From the NCBI GenBank assembly GCA_021234155.1, contig JAJEKV010000085.1, positions 2,242,896-2,306,895 of the forward strand: a stretch of 64,000 nucleotides of DNA, given 5' to 3'. Shown in pieces: positions 43,110 through 55,870 of the stretch (positions within the stretch are counted from its first letter, which is position 1; every line of letters begins with the position of its first letter). The DNA is from Isoetes taiwanensis. Taxonomy: Eukaryota > Streptophyta > Lycopodiopsida > Isoetales > Isoetaceae. Both the position numbers and the translations under genes were made by a program. Under the pieces are notes generated by a model. That model made no database searches, was not told the origin of the DNA, and saw only the letters and a list, made by a program, of their open reading frames with translations.

Positions 43110-43800
43110 CGCCCACTTCCCTTCAAAGAAATGGGGAATGGACTTTGTGGGACCCATAGATCCTCCCGCTACGGCACACCCGCGTCTCGACATACATTCC
43201 CGGTTCTCACCGACCACGCACCAAATGGGCGGAAGCTTGTGCACTTCCGCATAACACCGCCGCTAGCACAGCCTAGGGTCCTCTATCAACAAATTATCAC
43301 ACGATTCGGCTGCCCCACGGAGCTGGTCGGACGTGGTGTCCATTTCATCAATCATACTATCAAGGAGCCGACGGATTATCTCCCCGATACATCATCACAA
43401 GAGCACACCTACTATCCTCAAGGTAATGGTTTGGGCGTAGCACCAACAAAACTCGGGTCACCATTCTCAAGAAAATTTGTGACGCTTCCCGCATTGCATT
43501 GGCGTACAAAACTTCCTACCGTTCTTTGGGCCTACAATACTTGTTTCAAAATTGCTACCGGCCACACTTTTTTAAATTGGTTTATGGTCAGGAAGCTCTC
43601 ATGCCGTTTGAATACATCCTTCCAACACTCCGGTTTCAACTGGCTACTGCTCTGATAAGGCCATTGACACAATTGTTGACCAACAAGACGATCCTAGAGA
43701 AGATTCTGAAAATGAGCCATCCGACTATGCCACCACTACAAACGACGCTGAAAGCTCGCAGCCTAAAAATGAGAAGTCCTTGATCGAAGATAAAAAGTAA
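43110..43800 (+). pseudogene. Element A integrase
   Basis: WGMDFVGPIDPPATAHPRLD (first catalytic D), then LTDHAPNG (second D region), ITRFGCPTELVGRGVHFIN, YYPQGNG, LWAYNTCFKIATGHT and YGQEALMPFEYILPTLRFQL appear in alternating frames. They correspond to the gypsy integrase core and C-terminal domain. The end is Asp/Glu/Ser-rich. Confidence 0.8.
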
Positions 43801-44436
43801 GGTCAGGGACCTTCAAGACTTATTTAAAGGTTCAATGTTTTCATATTAATGTGTGTTTTATATTGAAAAAGCCAAAAAAATTATAAAAGTGAAAAATAAA
43901 AAAAAGGGCAAATGGGAATTGATTTTCCGTGAGACAATAGTGAAGAGTTTTTGCAAAGGCTTTGGCAAGAAGCTCGATGGAGGTTAATGCTGCTACGTGG
44001 AGGCAGTTGCAAGGAAAAGCGGTGGTGTTCCATGGTCTTGGGAAAGTTCTAGAAGTTTTCGGAGCGGTTCCAGCATCGTGGGAGCAGTTTGGGAACGGAT
44101 TTTGCACCAGGGTTGTGACCTATTTAAGGTCTGAATATGTATGTAAAAGGGAGCTTGTGAGAGAGGATTATATGCTGTTGTATTACCTTGTCTATTGTTG
44201 AATGGAAATCATGCTCATTTGCCCAATTGTGCCTCGATGTTTGCATTATTCCTTGCAATTTTGGTGTTTGTAAGCATGACTTTCACATCACAAGCTATGA
44301 TGAAATGGTTGTGAGCTGTTTATACTAAGCATAACTCAGATCCTTACATCCATACATGTTATATTTGCATGCATTTCAGAATTGAGCTATGATGGATATA
44401 TTAACAATGGAAGATGTGGAGGCTATCTTTGAGAGT

Positions 44437-46049
44437 TGTGACGCTCCCGGAATATATACGACCCTCGGACGTATACATACGGGGACTTTCCCCCCCCATG
44501 GCGACCATCTCACCATGAGCAGGGCCCTCCGTCTATTTCGGGCCATCTATGAAATGTGGCCCGAAGAAGGACACGGAGGGGTCATTCGGCCCACGCCTTC
44601 AATGGGACTCCTACGTCGCGGAAGCATGAATCCAAGGGTTAGCACACAAAGATGAATATATATAAATAACCACCACGGAAGGGTGGCGATCCATCCAAAA
44701 TACCAACGCATAGATCATGCATCTAATCCTAAGAAAACACCCAAACCCCGTGTTCTACCCCTGCTCGCCTCCGTGGGGATCGACCGACGGCCGGCCTCAA
44801 GAGATCACAGATCGAAGTCTTGGCATGGCGCTATCGGCATAGAACATTGGCTAGGGTTGTCCACTCCATCCGCTCTCCCCAGGCACACTTTGGTGATGGG
44901 TCAATTCATGCTATGGCTTTGCTATAGCCTTCCCGAGACGCAAACTCGTGGCATCACCCTCCGAGCCTACTCCGTGTTCATGACGCCTGTCCGATGAGGC
45001 AGGGCCGGGAAGCGCCCCTTCCGTAATCACAAAGGGTTCCATGGGTGAGCTAGAGAATACGCGTCGCATCACACCCCTCGCATCCGCATCTCGAATTTAC
45101 TCACCCTAAATCTACTCAAAGTGCAAGGTGCTCCATACGGATTACACCTTCCCACCCGTGGAGTGTCGTAACTCCATACCGGCCCTCTACGCGGACCGCC
45201 ATCGCCCTAGCCCACTCAGGAGTCTCGTGAGCCTTGTATGCTCATGCAAGACCCCACCCCTCATGTCACCACACTGTTCCTTTGTCCGGGTGCTAAGCCG
45301 CACCATAGCATCTAGGACCCGGGGGTTCTTGTGCACAGCCGCATCTAATGGGACTTTACAGTATGCCATCTAGGAGCATACTACTTTACACCTGCCTCGA
45401 GGCCTCTACCCCCGCAACCCGCTTCGTGAGTCGATCAAACAAAGAACCAACAATCCATCCTTTCGTGAGTAAGAACCGTAATTGAATATAAAGAGAACTT
45501 GTTTGTACAATCAAGGGTTAGTTTCTATGATTGAATTACAAAGAGAACGTAGAAAAGACGGACACAACCAAGTGTTAACTAGAATTCACATAGCCACCTA
45601 CCTGAATTCGGGCCGACTCATTCCCATGGGGCTTCCATCTCCTCGGGCGGTTGAAGATTCACCGCGGGCTTCACAGGGACGACCGGTATGGTGGTTCTCT
45701 CCAGTGGTTGATGGCTCCAGCCCCGGCCTTCCTTGGTCGACATCTTTAGGAGTCAATCCCAGTGGATAGGGGTCAAGTTGGCATCCAAACTTGGCAACCC
45801 CCCATGCTGCCCAATCGACAAAGGGGGCAGGTGGCTTCCTAATTGGTAATTATCCTAATTTCCTAGGTTATAGGTTATTATTATTAATGTGTTAAATTAG
45901 CATAGCTAATTTAATCCTTTGTAAGGTAACCCCTAGGTTGCAATTAAGTTCCCATACCCCCATGGTAGTGTACCTTTAGGGAGTGACGCGGCTTGTATTT
46001 GTAATGCGTCCCGTGATAGTAGACCGTGATAAATACGCGGAACGCCACA
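44437..46049 (-). repeat. Element F 3' LTR
   Basis: It matches 55871-57490 over its length. On the minus strand it starts TGTGGCGTTCCGCG, next to the polypurine tract, and ends at AGAGT. The two LTRs differ mostly by 1-3 base indels at C/G-rich sites. Confidence 0.9.
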
Positions 46050-46061
46050 TTCTCCCCTCCT
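46050..46061 (-). promoter_or_regulatory. Element F polypurine tract
   Basis: On the minus strand AGGAGGGGAGAA immediately precedes the 3' LTR start TGTGGCG. It would prime plus-strand DNA synthesis. Confidence 0.85.
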
Positions 46062-46675
46062 AAAAATAATGTCGCCCTCAAAGATTAGGGTTAGCTAATT
46101 GAATACATATACGTGAAGCAATCAATTAGAGAATGGAGTTAAGAATATAACATTAATACGCTGAGATTATAGTAATTTAGATAGTAATACATTGAAGTTA
46201 AAATATCAAAGTACAAGCACACTCGATACAAACTTATGATCAAAGGAGTTTAGGACCGAGTCCCATTTAAAACATTCTCGACAACAAAATTCATACATGT
46301 AGACAAAACCAATACGTGACAAGTTGGGTCATCGCCAATCCTCTATACAAGCAAGTGTGTGACGAATTGTTTATTGGCCCGCATGTAAGCATATATCCGT
46401 AGGTTAATAATATGATTAAGTTGTGGGTTGAAGGACCACCCCCCCAAATAAAAGAAAAAAGTATCTAGAAGGAATCTATCATGTGTACGGCTTGCAATTC
46501 ATTGTGGCATGAGGAATGGTTCGGGGCCCTCAGATAGCCTAATGAACGGAGTCTATTTACTAGATGCCTTCCTAGCAATTCGCGGCCATGTCAACATCAA
46601 CAATACACCACGCCCCCTAGAGAACACGGTTAAGGTGATCTCATCATCGGTTATTACTATCATATAATGATGCGC

Positions 46676-49600
46676 CTACCCCCTAAAACATGATTCTCGG
46701 TCAATCAAGCCTTCAAGCTTACCGAGCGGGTTGATAGCATCGCTGATGGTGCGGCCTTGAGATTCCCGCATGAAGTCCGGATAGTGCTTCTCAAGGTCTA
46801 TCTTCATCACCCGTAGCATCTTCTTCAACCGTAAGTGCTTCCACTTGACCAAGTATTGCAACATTTGAGTCCTTCCCCGTCCGCTTTGTAAGCTCGATCA
46901 AGAAGAGCTTTCGCACTATTTCCAAATGCTTCGGCCATTTCTAGGAGGGTAGGGTATCCAAAACCTCCTCCTCGATCGTGGGTGTGTTGCTTCGTAAGAC
47001 TCACGGAAAGACCTTGTGGATCTTCGCCGGGTGGCAAGTCCAAGCGAGATGCCCGTTTCCTCCCACACGCTCAAGAATCATGAACGGCCCAGCCCATCCG
47101 GTGCCAACTTCTTACAGCTACCAATTTTAAGCTTGGCTTGTTTTACTTTGATCTTAAGCCAAACCGACTCACCCACTGAAGATTCGTGGGGTTCGTGCTT
47201 ATCCGCTAGACTCTTCTCGACGACTCATGGGGCCAATAAGTAACCCCCGAACTTTTCCACTAAGGCCCGTGATTTCTAAAAGGAGTTGTTGAGAGACCTC
47301 CACTTTAGAAACAGGATTATGCCATGTGTCCGAGTAAGACATTGGTAGCCATAATTTATCATGAAAGGAGACATTCTAGAAGACTCCTCGCTTAAAATCG
47401 CTGTAGGCTTAATTCTACCAAGTAAATATAATCCTACCATTGTGATCGCTTACTCCATACATAGCTTCTTAGCATGTCTTCGATAATAATGATTGACACG
47501 CTCGCTTGACCATCCGGCCTGAGGATGGTAGGTCAGTACTCATGGCAAGCTTGGTCTGATGGTGGCTAAGAAATCCTTCCGTAATGCACCGACAAACTTA
47601 GGATCCCTATCCGATACAATTACTCTGCGATCCCGCGTAACCTGAAAAATTTCCTTTGCAAAGAGCAAGGCGGTGTCGGCGGTGTCCGTGGGTGCGACAT
47701 GGCGTGAAGTGAGCCATCTTTGATAATTTGTCGAATTACCCACCATTAAGGCATCATACCCACGGAGAGTACGCGGAAGCCCCACAATGAAATCCATGGT
47801 TATGACTTCCCACTTGGCGCTGGGCACATCCAAAGGTTGCAACTCCCCAGAACTCTTAATTGCTCCGCCTTTGGTTTGCCGACAAACCCGACAATCGCTT
47901 TGATGTACCTAGCAATATCCTTCTTCATGGAAGGCCAAAAATAGCCGGAGCGGATCTTAAAGTAAGTTTTCATAAAACCCGCATGTCCTCGCTATAGGGC
48001 TGTTGTGTGTGTCATGGAGAATCGCCTTTCGCCCCCAAGTCACTGAACACACAACTTATCTTTGTAATATAATAAATTGCCCTCCTTCTTATATGAACTA
48101 ATGCCTCACGTTTCTATCGGCACGGGCTTCCCTACCCAAACTTTCCTCCCAAATATTACGTAATTCGATCTCGTGGGCCAAGGTCCGCTTCTATCCGCTT
48201 CCCAAACTCGGCCGGTGAGTGTGGAAATGGCATTACAATGGGTGCGGGTTATGAAGGGATGACGGACAAAGCATCCGCGAACCACATTGTGCTTTCCCCG
48301 GCTTGTATACAATCCAAGTCATATTCCTCGAGGAATTCCATCCATCTTCACCGACGGAGATTCAGATTTGGTCGGTGGATAGATAGCGGAGACTCGATGA
48401 TCCGTGATCCAGCCGGAAATCTTCTACCAAGAAGGTAGTGTTCCAAATACGGAGAGCACGCATAACCGCTAGCAACTCCTCGATCATGGTAGGATATCGC
48501 CGCTCGCATCGCTTCATCTTCTTTGAATCGTAGCAACAACTCTCCCTCCTCGCATTAAGACACCACCGTAGCTATCTTTACTCGCGACGGGTGGCTACCG
48601 ATTTATCCTTTTCCGATCGCAAGGTAAGGACTGGTGCAGATGTTAAAGCATCCTTGAGTTTCGAAAGTTTCGACTTGACTTTTGTTTTCCAATGTTCCAT
48701 CCAATCCTTTACTTTCGCATGCCTTGTGAGATTAGTAAGAGGTGCGGCAATTGTTGCAAAGTCCTTGACAAATTTCCGATAATATCCCCGCGAGTCCCAA
48801 GAAACTCCTGACCTCAAACATTAGCCGGAATGGGCCAATCCTTTATCGCTTCTATATTAGTCGGATCTCAGAGTAATTCCTTCACACAGATAATATGCCC
48901 CAAATAGTCTACCCTGAGAGTGGCTTAACTTGCATTTAGAGAACTTGGCAAAGAGTCGATGGCTTTTAGCTTTTGCAAAGCTAATCAAGATGTTGTTCAT
49001 GTTGCTGCAAGGTTTTACTATAGATGAGAATGTCATCAAAGAAAATGACAACAAAGTCATCCAAGTATTGGCGAAGATGTCATTCATCAACCGCGATAAA
49101 CGCTGTGGGCGCTTGGTCAATCCAAAAGGCATGACAAAGGAATTCGAATGCCCATATCCGGTACGAAAAAGCGTACTTTATGGATGTCCTGCTCCTTAAT
49201 CCTTATCCGATGGTACCGGAGCGAAATCAATTTTGAGAAATATTTTGCTCCTTGTAATCGGGTCCATAAGATCATCCGCCTCTAGGCAAAGCATAGCGAT
49301 TCTTGATGGTATGCTTATTGAGTTGCCTATAATCAATACACATCCTTAAGGAGCCATCTTTTCTTCTTGACAAAAGAATAGGAGCACCAAAGGGTGAAAC
49401 ATCAAATAATAAACCCCACATTCAAGAACCTTGTAGTAAATTTCTTAAGCTCGCTTAACCCCGAGGACTCATTCATTCAGACGGGGTTTTGCCGGTAGGC
49501 TTAGTACCCGGGTTCAAGAGTTATCTCACATTCCACCCTCTAAAAGGAGGAAGCTTGTGGATCTCTATCCGAAAAAGATCGCTAAATTCTCAAGAAGGGT

Positions 49601-50330
49601 AGCAATGTCCGGCGGTAAAGCCGCCGACATTTGTCGCTGCTTGAGTCCGACTCAATGGAAGCAAGTTTAATGAGGCAAAGAAGTTCATTCCGCGATAGCT
49701 TTTCCTAGCTGCTTTAATCGACATTGACTCGCATGACGGAGTGTAATGAATCACCTTTTATCGCCATATCGCGCTCCATTAGCGGCGAAGGTGACCTCCC
49801 CGCTTCGCGCAGCCTATGTGGGCCCCGGCAGACGCTAAAAACTCCATTCCCACAATAAGATCATATTTGCCAATGTCCATTAGCTCGCACCCCCAAGGCA
49901 ACCGGGTGCACCTCGCAACCGCATTTTAAGGTTAATACGGGGCGCCATGAGTGTGTCTGATCTACCCGCTAGCTAATGTGGACCGGGCTTAGGTCGGATT
50001 TCAACGCTTTCCACCGCAAAGACTGGCCATTCTAGGAGAAGCAAAATTATGTGTACTACCCGTCCATCAAAATTATGAAGGGCTTACCGCCTACTTGGCC
50101 TATTGTAGAAATAATGTATATTGACTTTCGCTAAGGTTCGCTTCTATAGCTGCAAGAATATGAGACGACCATGAATGTACTACTGGAGCCTCGCCTTCCG
50201 CAAAGAAGGTTGGACTCCAAATCTTCCCAATCCAGTCGGCCATGGCCATTGAGTAGCAAGCGTGACGTGACGGGCACTTCTCGCATGAAGTGTCCAGCCC
50301 TCATGCACCAGTAGCATGCCTTATCCCGGC
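46676..50330 (-). pseudogene. Element F protease, reverse transcriptase, integrase and chromodomain-like end
   Basis: Minus strand, in order: zinc knuckle CYWCMRAGHFMRE (about 50320-50280), protease end YDLIVGMEFLAS (about 49860), RT pieces with PFGLTKRPQRLSRLMNDIF (49132 down) and FAKFSKCKLSHSQ, then RNase H start with GYYRKFVKDFATIAAPLTNL (48790-48720), integrase with WEVITMDFIVGLPRTLRGYD (47810), RVIVSDRDPKF and at the end YLVKWKHLRLKK and DLEKHYPDF, which fit a chromodomain (W..L..ATWE.......YP.F). These belong to the chromovirus group. The frames alternate throughout. Confidence 0.8.
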
Positions 50331-53300
50331 TGAGCTGTTCTTCCGCCTCTTTAGGAATGGACCTGTGAAGAGGCCCCCAATTTCCTTACCAGCATTGTTC
50401 TCGCTTTATCCGGGCGTAAAAGCAACTTTTCTTTCTCCCGGCCCATAGGAATTACAGCCGAGGGCCCCCGACTTGGGCTTAATCCGGGTTTGTAAGGTGT
50501 GGACGGCCGTGGTCGCGAAAAGGAGCGGTCGCGGATACCGGTTCTTGGCGTATCTTCCTCTTAAGGCTTAATGCCTTAGCTCGGCCAAGCATCGACTTTG
50601 GGTCGATAGCCTTGACCATCTCGCTTTAATAGATGGGGCCAACCCTTCAATGTAGCCCCTCCCGCTTTTTTCTCATTCATTCCCCGCACATACAACCTCA
50701 AACGCATGAATTCGCCGCTGTAGGCCTGCACGGACATGCCCTTTCGTTTCTAACCTCGTGAGAAGGTCTCAATCTGCTGGCATTTGCAAGACGAGGCACG
50801 AATGCGCATTTAAAAGCCTTAGCAAACTTCCCCAACTTGCATCCGCCCTATCCGTGTGTTTAGCTCAAGCGAACCCCTTCCACCAAATACGGGCAGCTCC
50901 GTAAGGTTCAGAGGTGGCGACCTTCCCTCAGATCTTTCTCCGCCATTCCATAGGACTTCCCGATTCCTTCATTTCGCCTAACCAAGATTCCGCGATTCAA
51001 GCCTCCCTCCGATTTCCCATCAAACCGCGCCAACTTCCTGCTCTTCCATATACTAGTGATAGTCGATCATCAATGCTTTTCTGCATTCCTTATCCTTACG
51101 CTTTGAATGGTCACCGGCCCCGATAACGAGGAACCCCAAGAACCCGGTGGTTGAATGTGAGGAAGCGGCTTATCCTTAGAGGAACTTCGATGACGCTTTA
51201 GCATGAGTGCTCCTCTCACGTGCATGTGGCTAGCTCCCGGGAGGAGATGGTCACAGTGTGGGACTCAATGGTCGCGAGGTAATTCCGTCCGCCCTCCCCG
51301 AAAGTATGTGGCAAAGGGGATTGGTATGCAACACATAAGCCCTCAGAATCCCCGGCCGAAGGTTTTTTTCATTAACATCAATTCCTCGCTCAGGTGATTT
51401 ACCGGGCGCTGGAGGGTGTTTCTGCCAAGCTACGCATAACCGCCTATAGGAGTCATTCATGAATATATAAGCAGATTTACATTAATGTGCAATCCCTTTT
51501 AAGTTAATTGAACAAAAGTATATACAAACAAGACAATATTTGTATTTCATTCAAGTTGATTCTAACAACGTTGATTGATACATGGATTGAGACAAAAGTA
51601 GGTATGATACAATGGGAACTTTTAAAGTTCTACCGCACACACAGCGAATCCACAAATAAATCGAAAACATAACGGAAGAGACTGCTTTAGGGTTGGCGAA
51701 GGGGTACAGGATCGCAGAAGGGTACTCCCCGCATGCTCGGACAAGTTTATAGCGCGCCCAGGCTTGGACAATGATTGCTTGGTACTCCCATGTTGGGCTG
51801 ATAATCAGAAGGTTAAAGAGCCTTCGTGATCGCATAAAAGAGTTGCCAAAGATGGTCGCTTGGCCCCAAAGGCTTCGTGGCTCGTCATATTCCAATAGTC
51901 CTGTGTACGACATGTGGTCATCTTCGATCCTCGAAAGCTCGATCCCCGAGGATGTTAACTATTCTAGCTCCCTTTGTCGTGGTCATAGAGTTCCCCCGTG
52001 GCGTGGTTCGCTTTCACAGCTTCCTCCCACTGATATTCACCATATCTCTCGCCATAGTCCTGGTCCGGCGCCCGATCGCCTCCCTAACCATGTCGGTGAT
52101 TCTTTCCTCATACTCCCAAATGGTTTCCTCTCAGAACATAGTTGGAGTGAATAGAGAACATTTTGTAATTCCACTATACCCTAAACTTTAATGCTTTGGA
52201 AGAGGATGTCATAAAACAATTTAGTTATACTCATCAAGAGAACTTTGTATTTAATAAGTAGATAAGGTACACATTGTCCAATATGGTTTAAACAATTACC
52301 AATCCAAAATCTCATAAATACATGTATATATATATAGTACTTTTAGTTCAGAACTAGGCCCCGCCTCTTTATCCTTAGCCCTAGGAGGTGGGGAGGCGGG
52401 TCGGTGTCGCAGCAGAAGCACCCTGTGGTCCACCGTGGGTCAGCCGCAAATAGATGCAACCTCCGGGTGGATAGGCAACGCCAATGGGGCTGCCGTGGAG
52501 GAGCTTCATGCCCATCCAAGGCGCAATATCTTGGCCCAAGGCCGTAAGGGCAAGATCCCGTCAGACGAAAGTACATACGCAAACGCACGATAGGGAAGCT
52601 TCTTGTACTTTCCATGAGTGTAGAAAGTGCACCTGAGGACCCACCATGAAGCTTCAGCTCCCCTAAGTCCCGGCTATGAAGAGAACCGCCTGCATTTGAA
52701 GGGCCGACAAAAAAGAAACGGGTGAGGTGTTACACCAAAGACCTTCCCTTTGGAGTTTCTCGCGATGCGCCACTTCCTTATCCAAGTCCATGGGGACTTC
52801 TTCCTCCTTGAGCTCCCTTGTCCTCCTTCTTATGCGCAGGTTATGATATAAATCTTCACCCCTCATCATCCGAAGCCCAGGGAACCTCAACCATATTGAT
52901 GTTTGGGACGCGAGGTCCCATAGCCGAAAGGCATCTCGCGCAAGGCGGCCGGGTTCCTCGTGATCACAAAGTCGCCAAGACGCATAGAGTCTCCACCGGG
53001 CTCTAGGGTCTCCCCGACGAATCGGGCAGCTAGCCGCGTGCACCTCCTCGAGGAAGCTCTTCAGAGTGAAGTCGATGAAATCATCCATACAATACCCGCA
53101 AGCTCATAAAGTACATGGTCTTTGCGCTATGCCTAAAACCGCCACTACGCGGATACGCCCGCATAATATCATCCAAGAGAAGGTATTCCCGCCTCGGTGA
53201 TAAATAACCGAAGGCCGCCTAACCCCGACAAGCCTATAGATTGGTCACGGCGCTGCGGTAGCTCCTCCGCTAGTTTTTCCAACGCAAAGTCGCCCATCCC

Positions 53301-55854
53301 TATATGCTCGCTATCCCCTCCTGAGGATTCTCGCAGCTTGCCCTTTCTCTCACGGGTAAGGTTTCATCCTCAACGCATTGGTCCATGAGGATGGCTAGAG
53401 CGAAAAGTAGCTTCCAGATATCGCCGCCCCCGATGCGCGGACCACCGGTAGGTGTGTTTACCCCATCTGAGTTTCCCTTCAAGACGCCATAGGGCATGTG
53501 TCCCCCCACCTAGCATCCGGCCGAACTATCTCCGCGCTTCCAAGTACAAGTGGGGAGGATCCCTAGAGGAATACACGTGAGGAAGCATTTCCTCCATGTA
53601 AAGTCAAGGAATCCGCATAGTCCTGATGTCACGATGTTGGCAAGGAGGTCTATGCGCGGCATAGCAAAGGTCGCAGCAGTCGGCGGGGAACTCAGGATCC
53701 CATTTCTCCCATCAAGGTACTGTGCAAAGAAGGTCGGGCGGCGCAGCCATGGCTTAGAAGGGAGGGAGAGAGGAAAGAAGCGCTTAAAATAACCCTACAA
53801 ATTTCTTTTAAACCCTCTTAATAAAGTCGACGGGCAAGATTTTATTTTAAATTTAACATGGAAAAAAACATTAAACTTTTAATTCAAAATGAAAGCTTCT
53901 TTATTAATTATCACAAAAAAAAATATACACAATTGGATCCCCGCAAGTAGGTTATTGTTGCCCGTATCCTACTTCTGCCAGGGCCAAATCCTTAGGGCAT
54001 TATGGTGACCCTCTCTTATGGATAGCAAAGGTTGGCGCCACTTTCAAAAGTGCTACAAGTAGGCTTCAAGAAATTTCTTGAGCCAAAATTGCAAAGGTCC
54101 GAAACGAGATCGGCCTTTAAATTGCCGCGGCGATCTCCGCATCAGCCCCCGAAAAGGCAGCTTTCCCCGACGTAAGGTCCGCGGATTCTGGAAATTTGGC
54201 GGATCTCCCGCGAATGCCACTTTGCACCGGTCGGAACCGATGAGGCTTCCGGCGCGGGTCGAGGCCCCGGTCGATGTTGGCACTGCCTTTAGCCCCAAAG
54301 AACCGGCCGGAGTTATCCACTTCACTTCCCTCCTGGAAGCCGCCTTCCCCAAAAGCCCCGGCAGCTTTTAACTTATCCTTGTATTGGATCGCCGGCTTTA
54401 TGGGTTCCCTTCCTCCCGAGCTTAACGGTGATGCTGGTTTTGGGTTCGGCCACCCTCGATGCACCTCCTCCCCGCTGGTCCCGGCCGATCTTGTCGGCCC
54501 CGGCCCTCTTGCTCCAACTTCTTCCCGAGCCCCTCCTTAGGTCTTCTTGATCTGAGCAAAAGTTGGGTCATGCACCGCGATTAAGTTCGGCGGGTACCTT
54601 TGTGGCCGAAGACCCATATCTATCCAATAGTTGTCGATAGTCTATGCCGATGTCGGGATTTCTCCCCATACAAAGTCGCTGGGAACCCCATGCCATTGGT
54701 ATGGGGAACCTCAATGGTTTCGCCATCGATGACGGGTAAAGCCGCCTCCCAGGTAACCAGATTCCCTACCCCCGCCGTCAGGTCGACCGCCGATTTCCCG
54801 CGGGTCGCCTTTCCCCGCAAAACCCCTAATCCGCTGGGCCTCCCGCCCCCGACATCTTCCTCCTCCGTGATGGCCTTCCCCGCTCGAGGATAAAATTTGA
54901 TGAGCATCATCACCATGTCGCTGCTCAACAAGGGTATATGGGAGTCGGCGAGGGTTCAAATGGATGAGGAATGGCTCGAGAAGCGATAGACAGATATGGA
55001 ATCCTATCGCTGTTCTCAAACCTATTGACCAGCTCATCCAACAAGATGTCGGCGAGGGCTGGGTCAAGAGTCATGTGCTTAGCAATCATGGCGTGATCTC
55101 CACGATGCTCATGGTGGTTGGATCCGAGCTCTTGGTGGTGATGGCCATAGGAATAGTGAGGCGCTTGGCAAATAAGAGGATAGCAAAGGGGGCGCTCGAT
55201 GCACAAGGCACAAGGGCGAGGATCAAGGTCCTGGCCTCGGGTGGCGGCGAGGGCGTGCTCAGTGGGTTGGAGGCTAAGAAGCAAAAACAAATGACGTAAA
55301 ATGGTTTGCTAAACGCCAATTAACTTTAAGATTTCAAAATTTTTCCTTATTAACTTCAAAATTTTATTATTAAAAATATACGGAATAATACGCCACATAC
55401 GGGGCTTCACATGGCATTATATTATACTTCTCGGCCGACCGGTGTCGCCGAATGCAAGCGGCGCCTCGAAGTTGACTGGGCGGGCCCGCTGCTGACTGAA
55501 GTCCGATTAGTCGGGCGCCGAAAGATTTCGGGCGCTTAACTTGATCAGCAGTTTATAAAAAGCAAGCGGCGCCGATTCGCTTTTGGGCCCGCCTGACTAT
55601 TTTTCACCGAGTTGACTGCTCTAGGGTAATTCGAAAAGCCCCAATCCAATGGAGCCATCATCTTTGTCATTTGAGTTACCCATCGCACCGCTAGGCCTCC
55701 AATCTTGGCCCTCCACTTCAAAGCTACAATTTCTTAACTTAACCTAACACCAAACCAAACAACAAAGAGAACTAACGACACATTGACTTAGCCTCCTCCT
55801 AACTACCGCTACGAAGTTAGTGTTTGGCGCTGCTATGATTTCAACAACCGGAAA
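50331..55854 (-). other. Element F gag and unassigned 5' internal region
   Basis: Gag is expected upstream of the zinc knuckle (50.3-51.4 kb) but frames are too broken to confirm. Between about 51.5 and 55.3 kb there are minus-strand open frames (53088-52663, 55067-54711) without recognised motifs, and two AT-rich junction-like zones (51450-51560, 53800-53950). It may be an extra element ORF or another nested insertion. Confidence 0.35.
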
Positions 55855-55870
55855 TCACGGCTCGATACCA
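55855..55870 (-). promoter_or_regulatory. Element F primer-binding site (tRNA-iMet)
   Basis: On the minus strand it reads TGGTATCGAGCCGTGA, matching the tRNA-iMet primer site of plant chromoviruses with one base lost after TGGTATC, directly after the LTR. Confidence 0.85.

Larger units (their letters stand above)
38839..43800 (+). mobile_element. Ty3/gypsy element A, gag-pol, heavily frameshifted
   Basis: In order on the plus strand: gag (about 38840-39300), a CCHC-type cysteine cluster (about 39345-39440), protease with DGGSAANLIT (about 40485), reverse transcriptase (41.48-42.0 kb), RNase H (42.1-42.6 kb) and integrase (43.1-43.65 kb), ending with an acidic tail and a stop near 43798. Frames change every 100-300 bases. 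Domain order is complete, so the number of breaks seems high for the degree of motif conservation, which hints at sequence error. Confidence 0.82.

Noticed and set aside
53800-53950. Possible second LTR junction inside element F
   Set aside because: The AT-rich zone has no TG...CA ends, no duplication and no partner sequence in the window.
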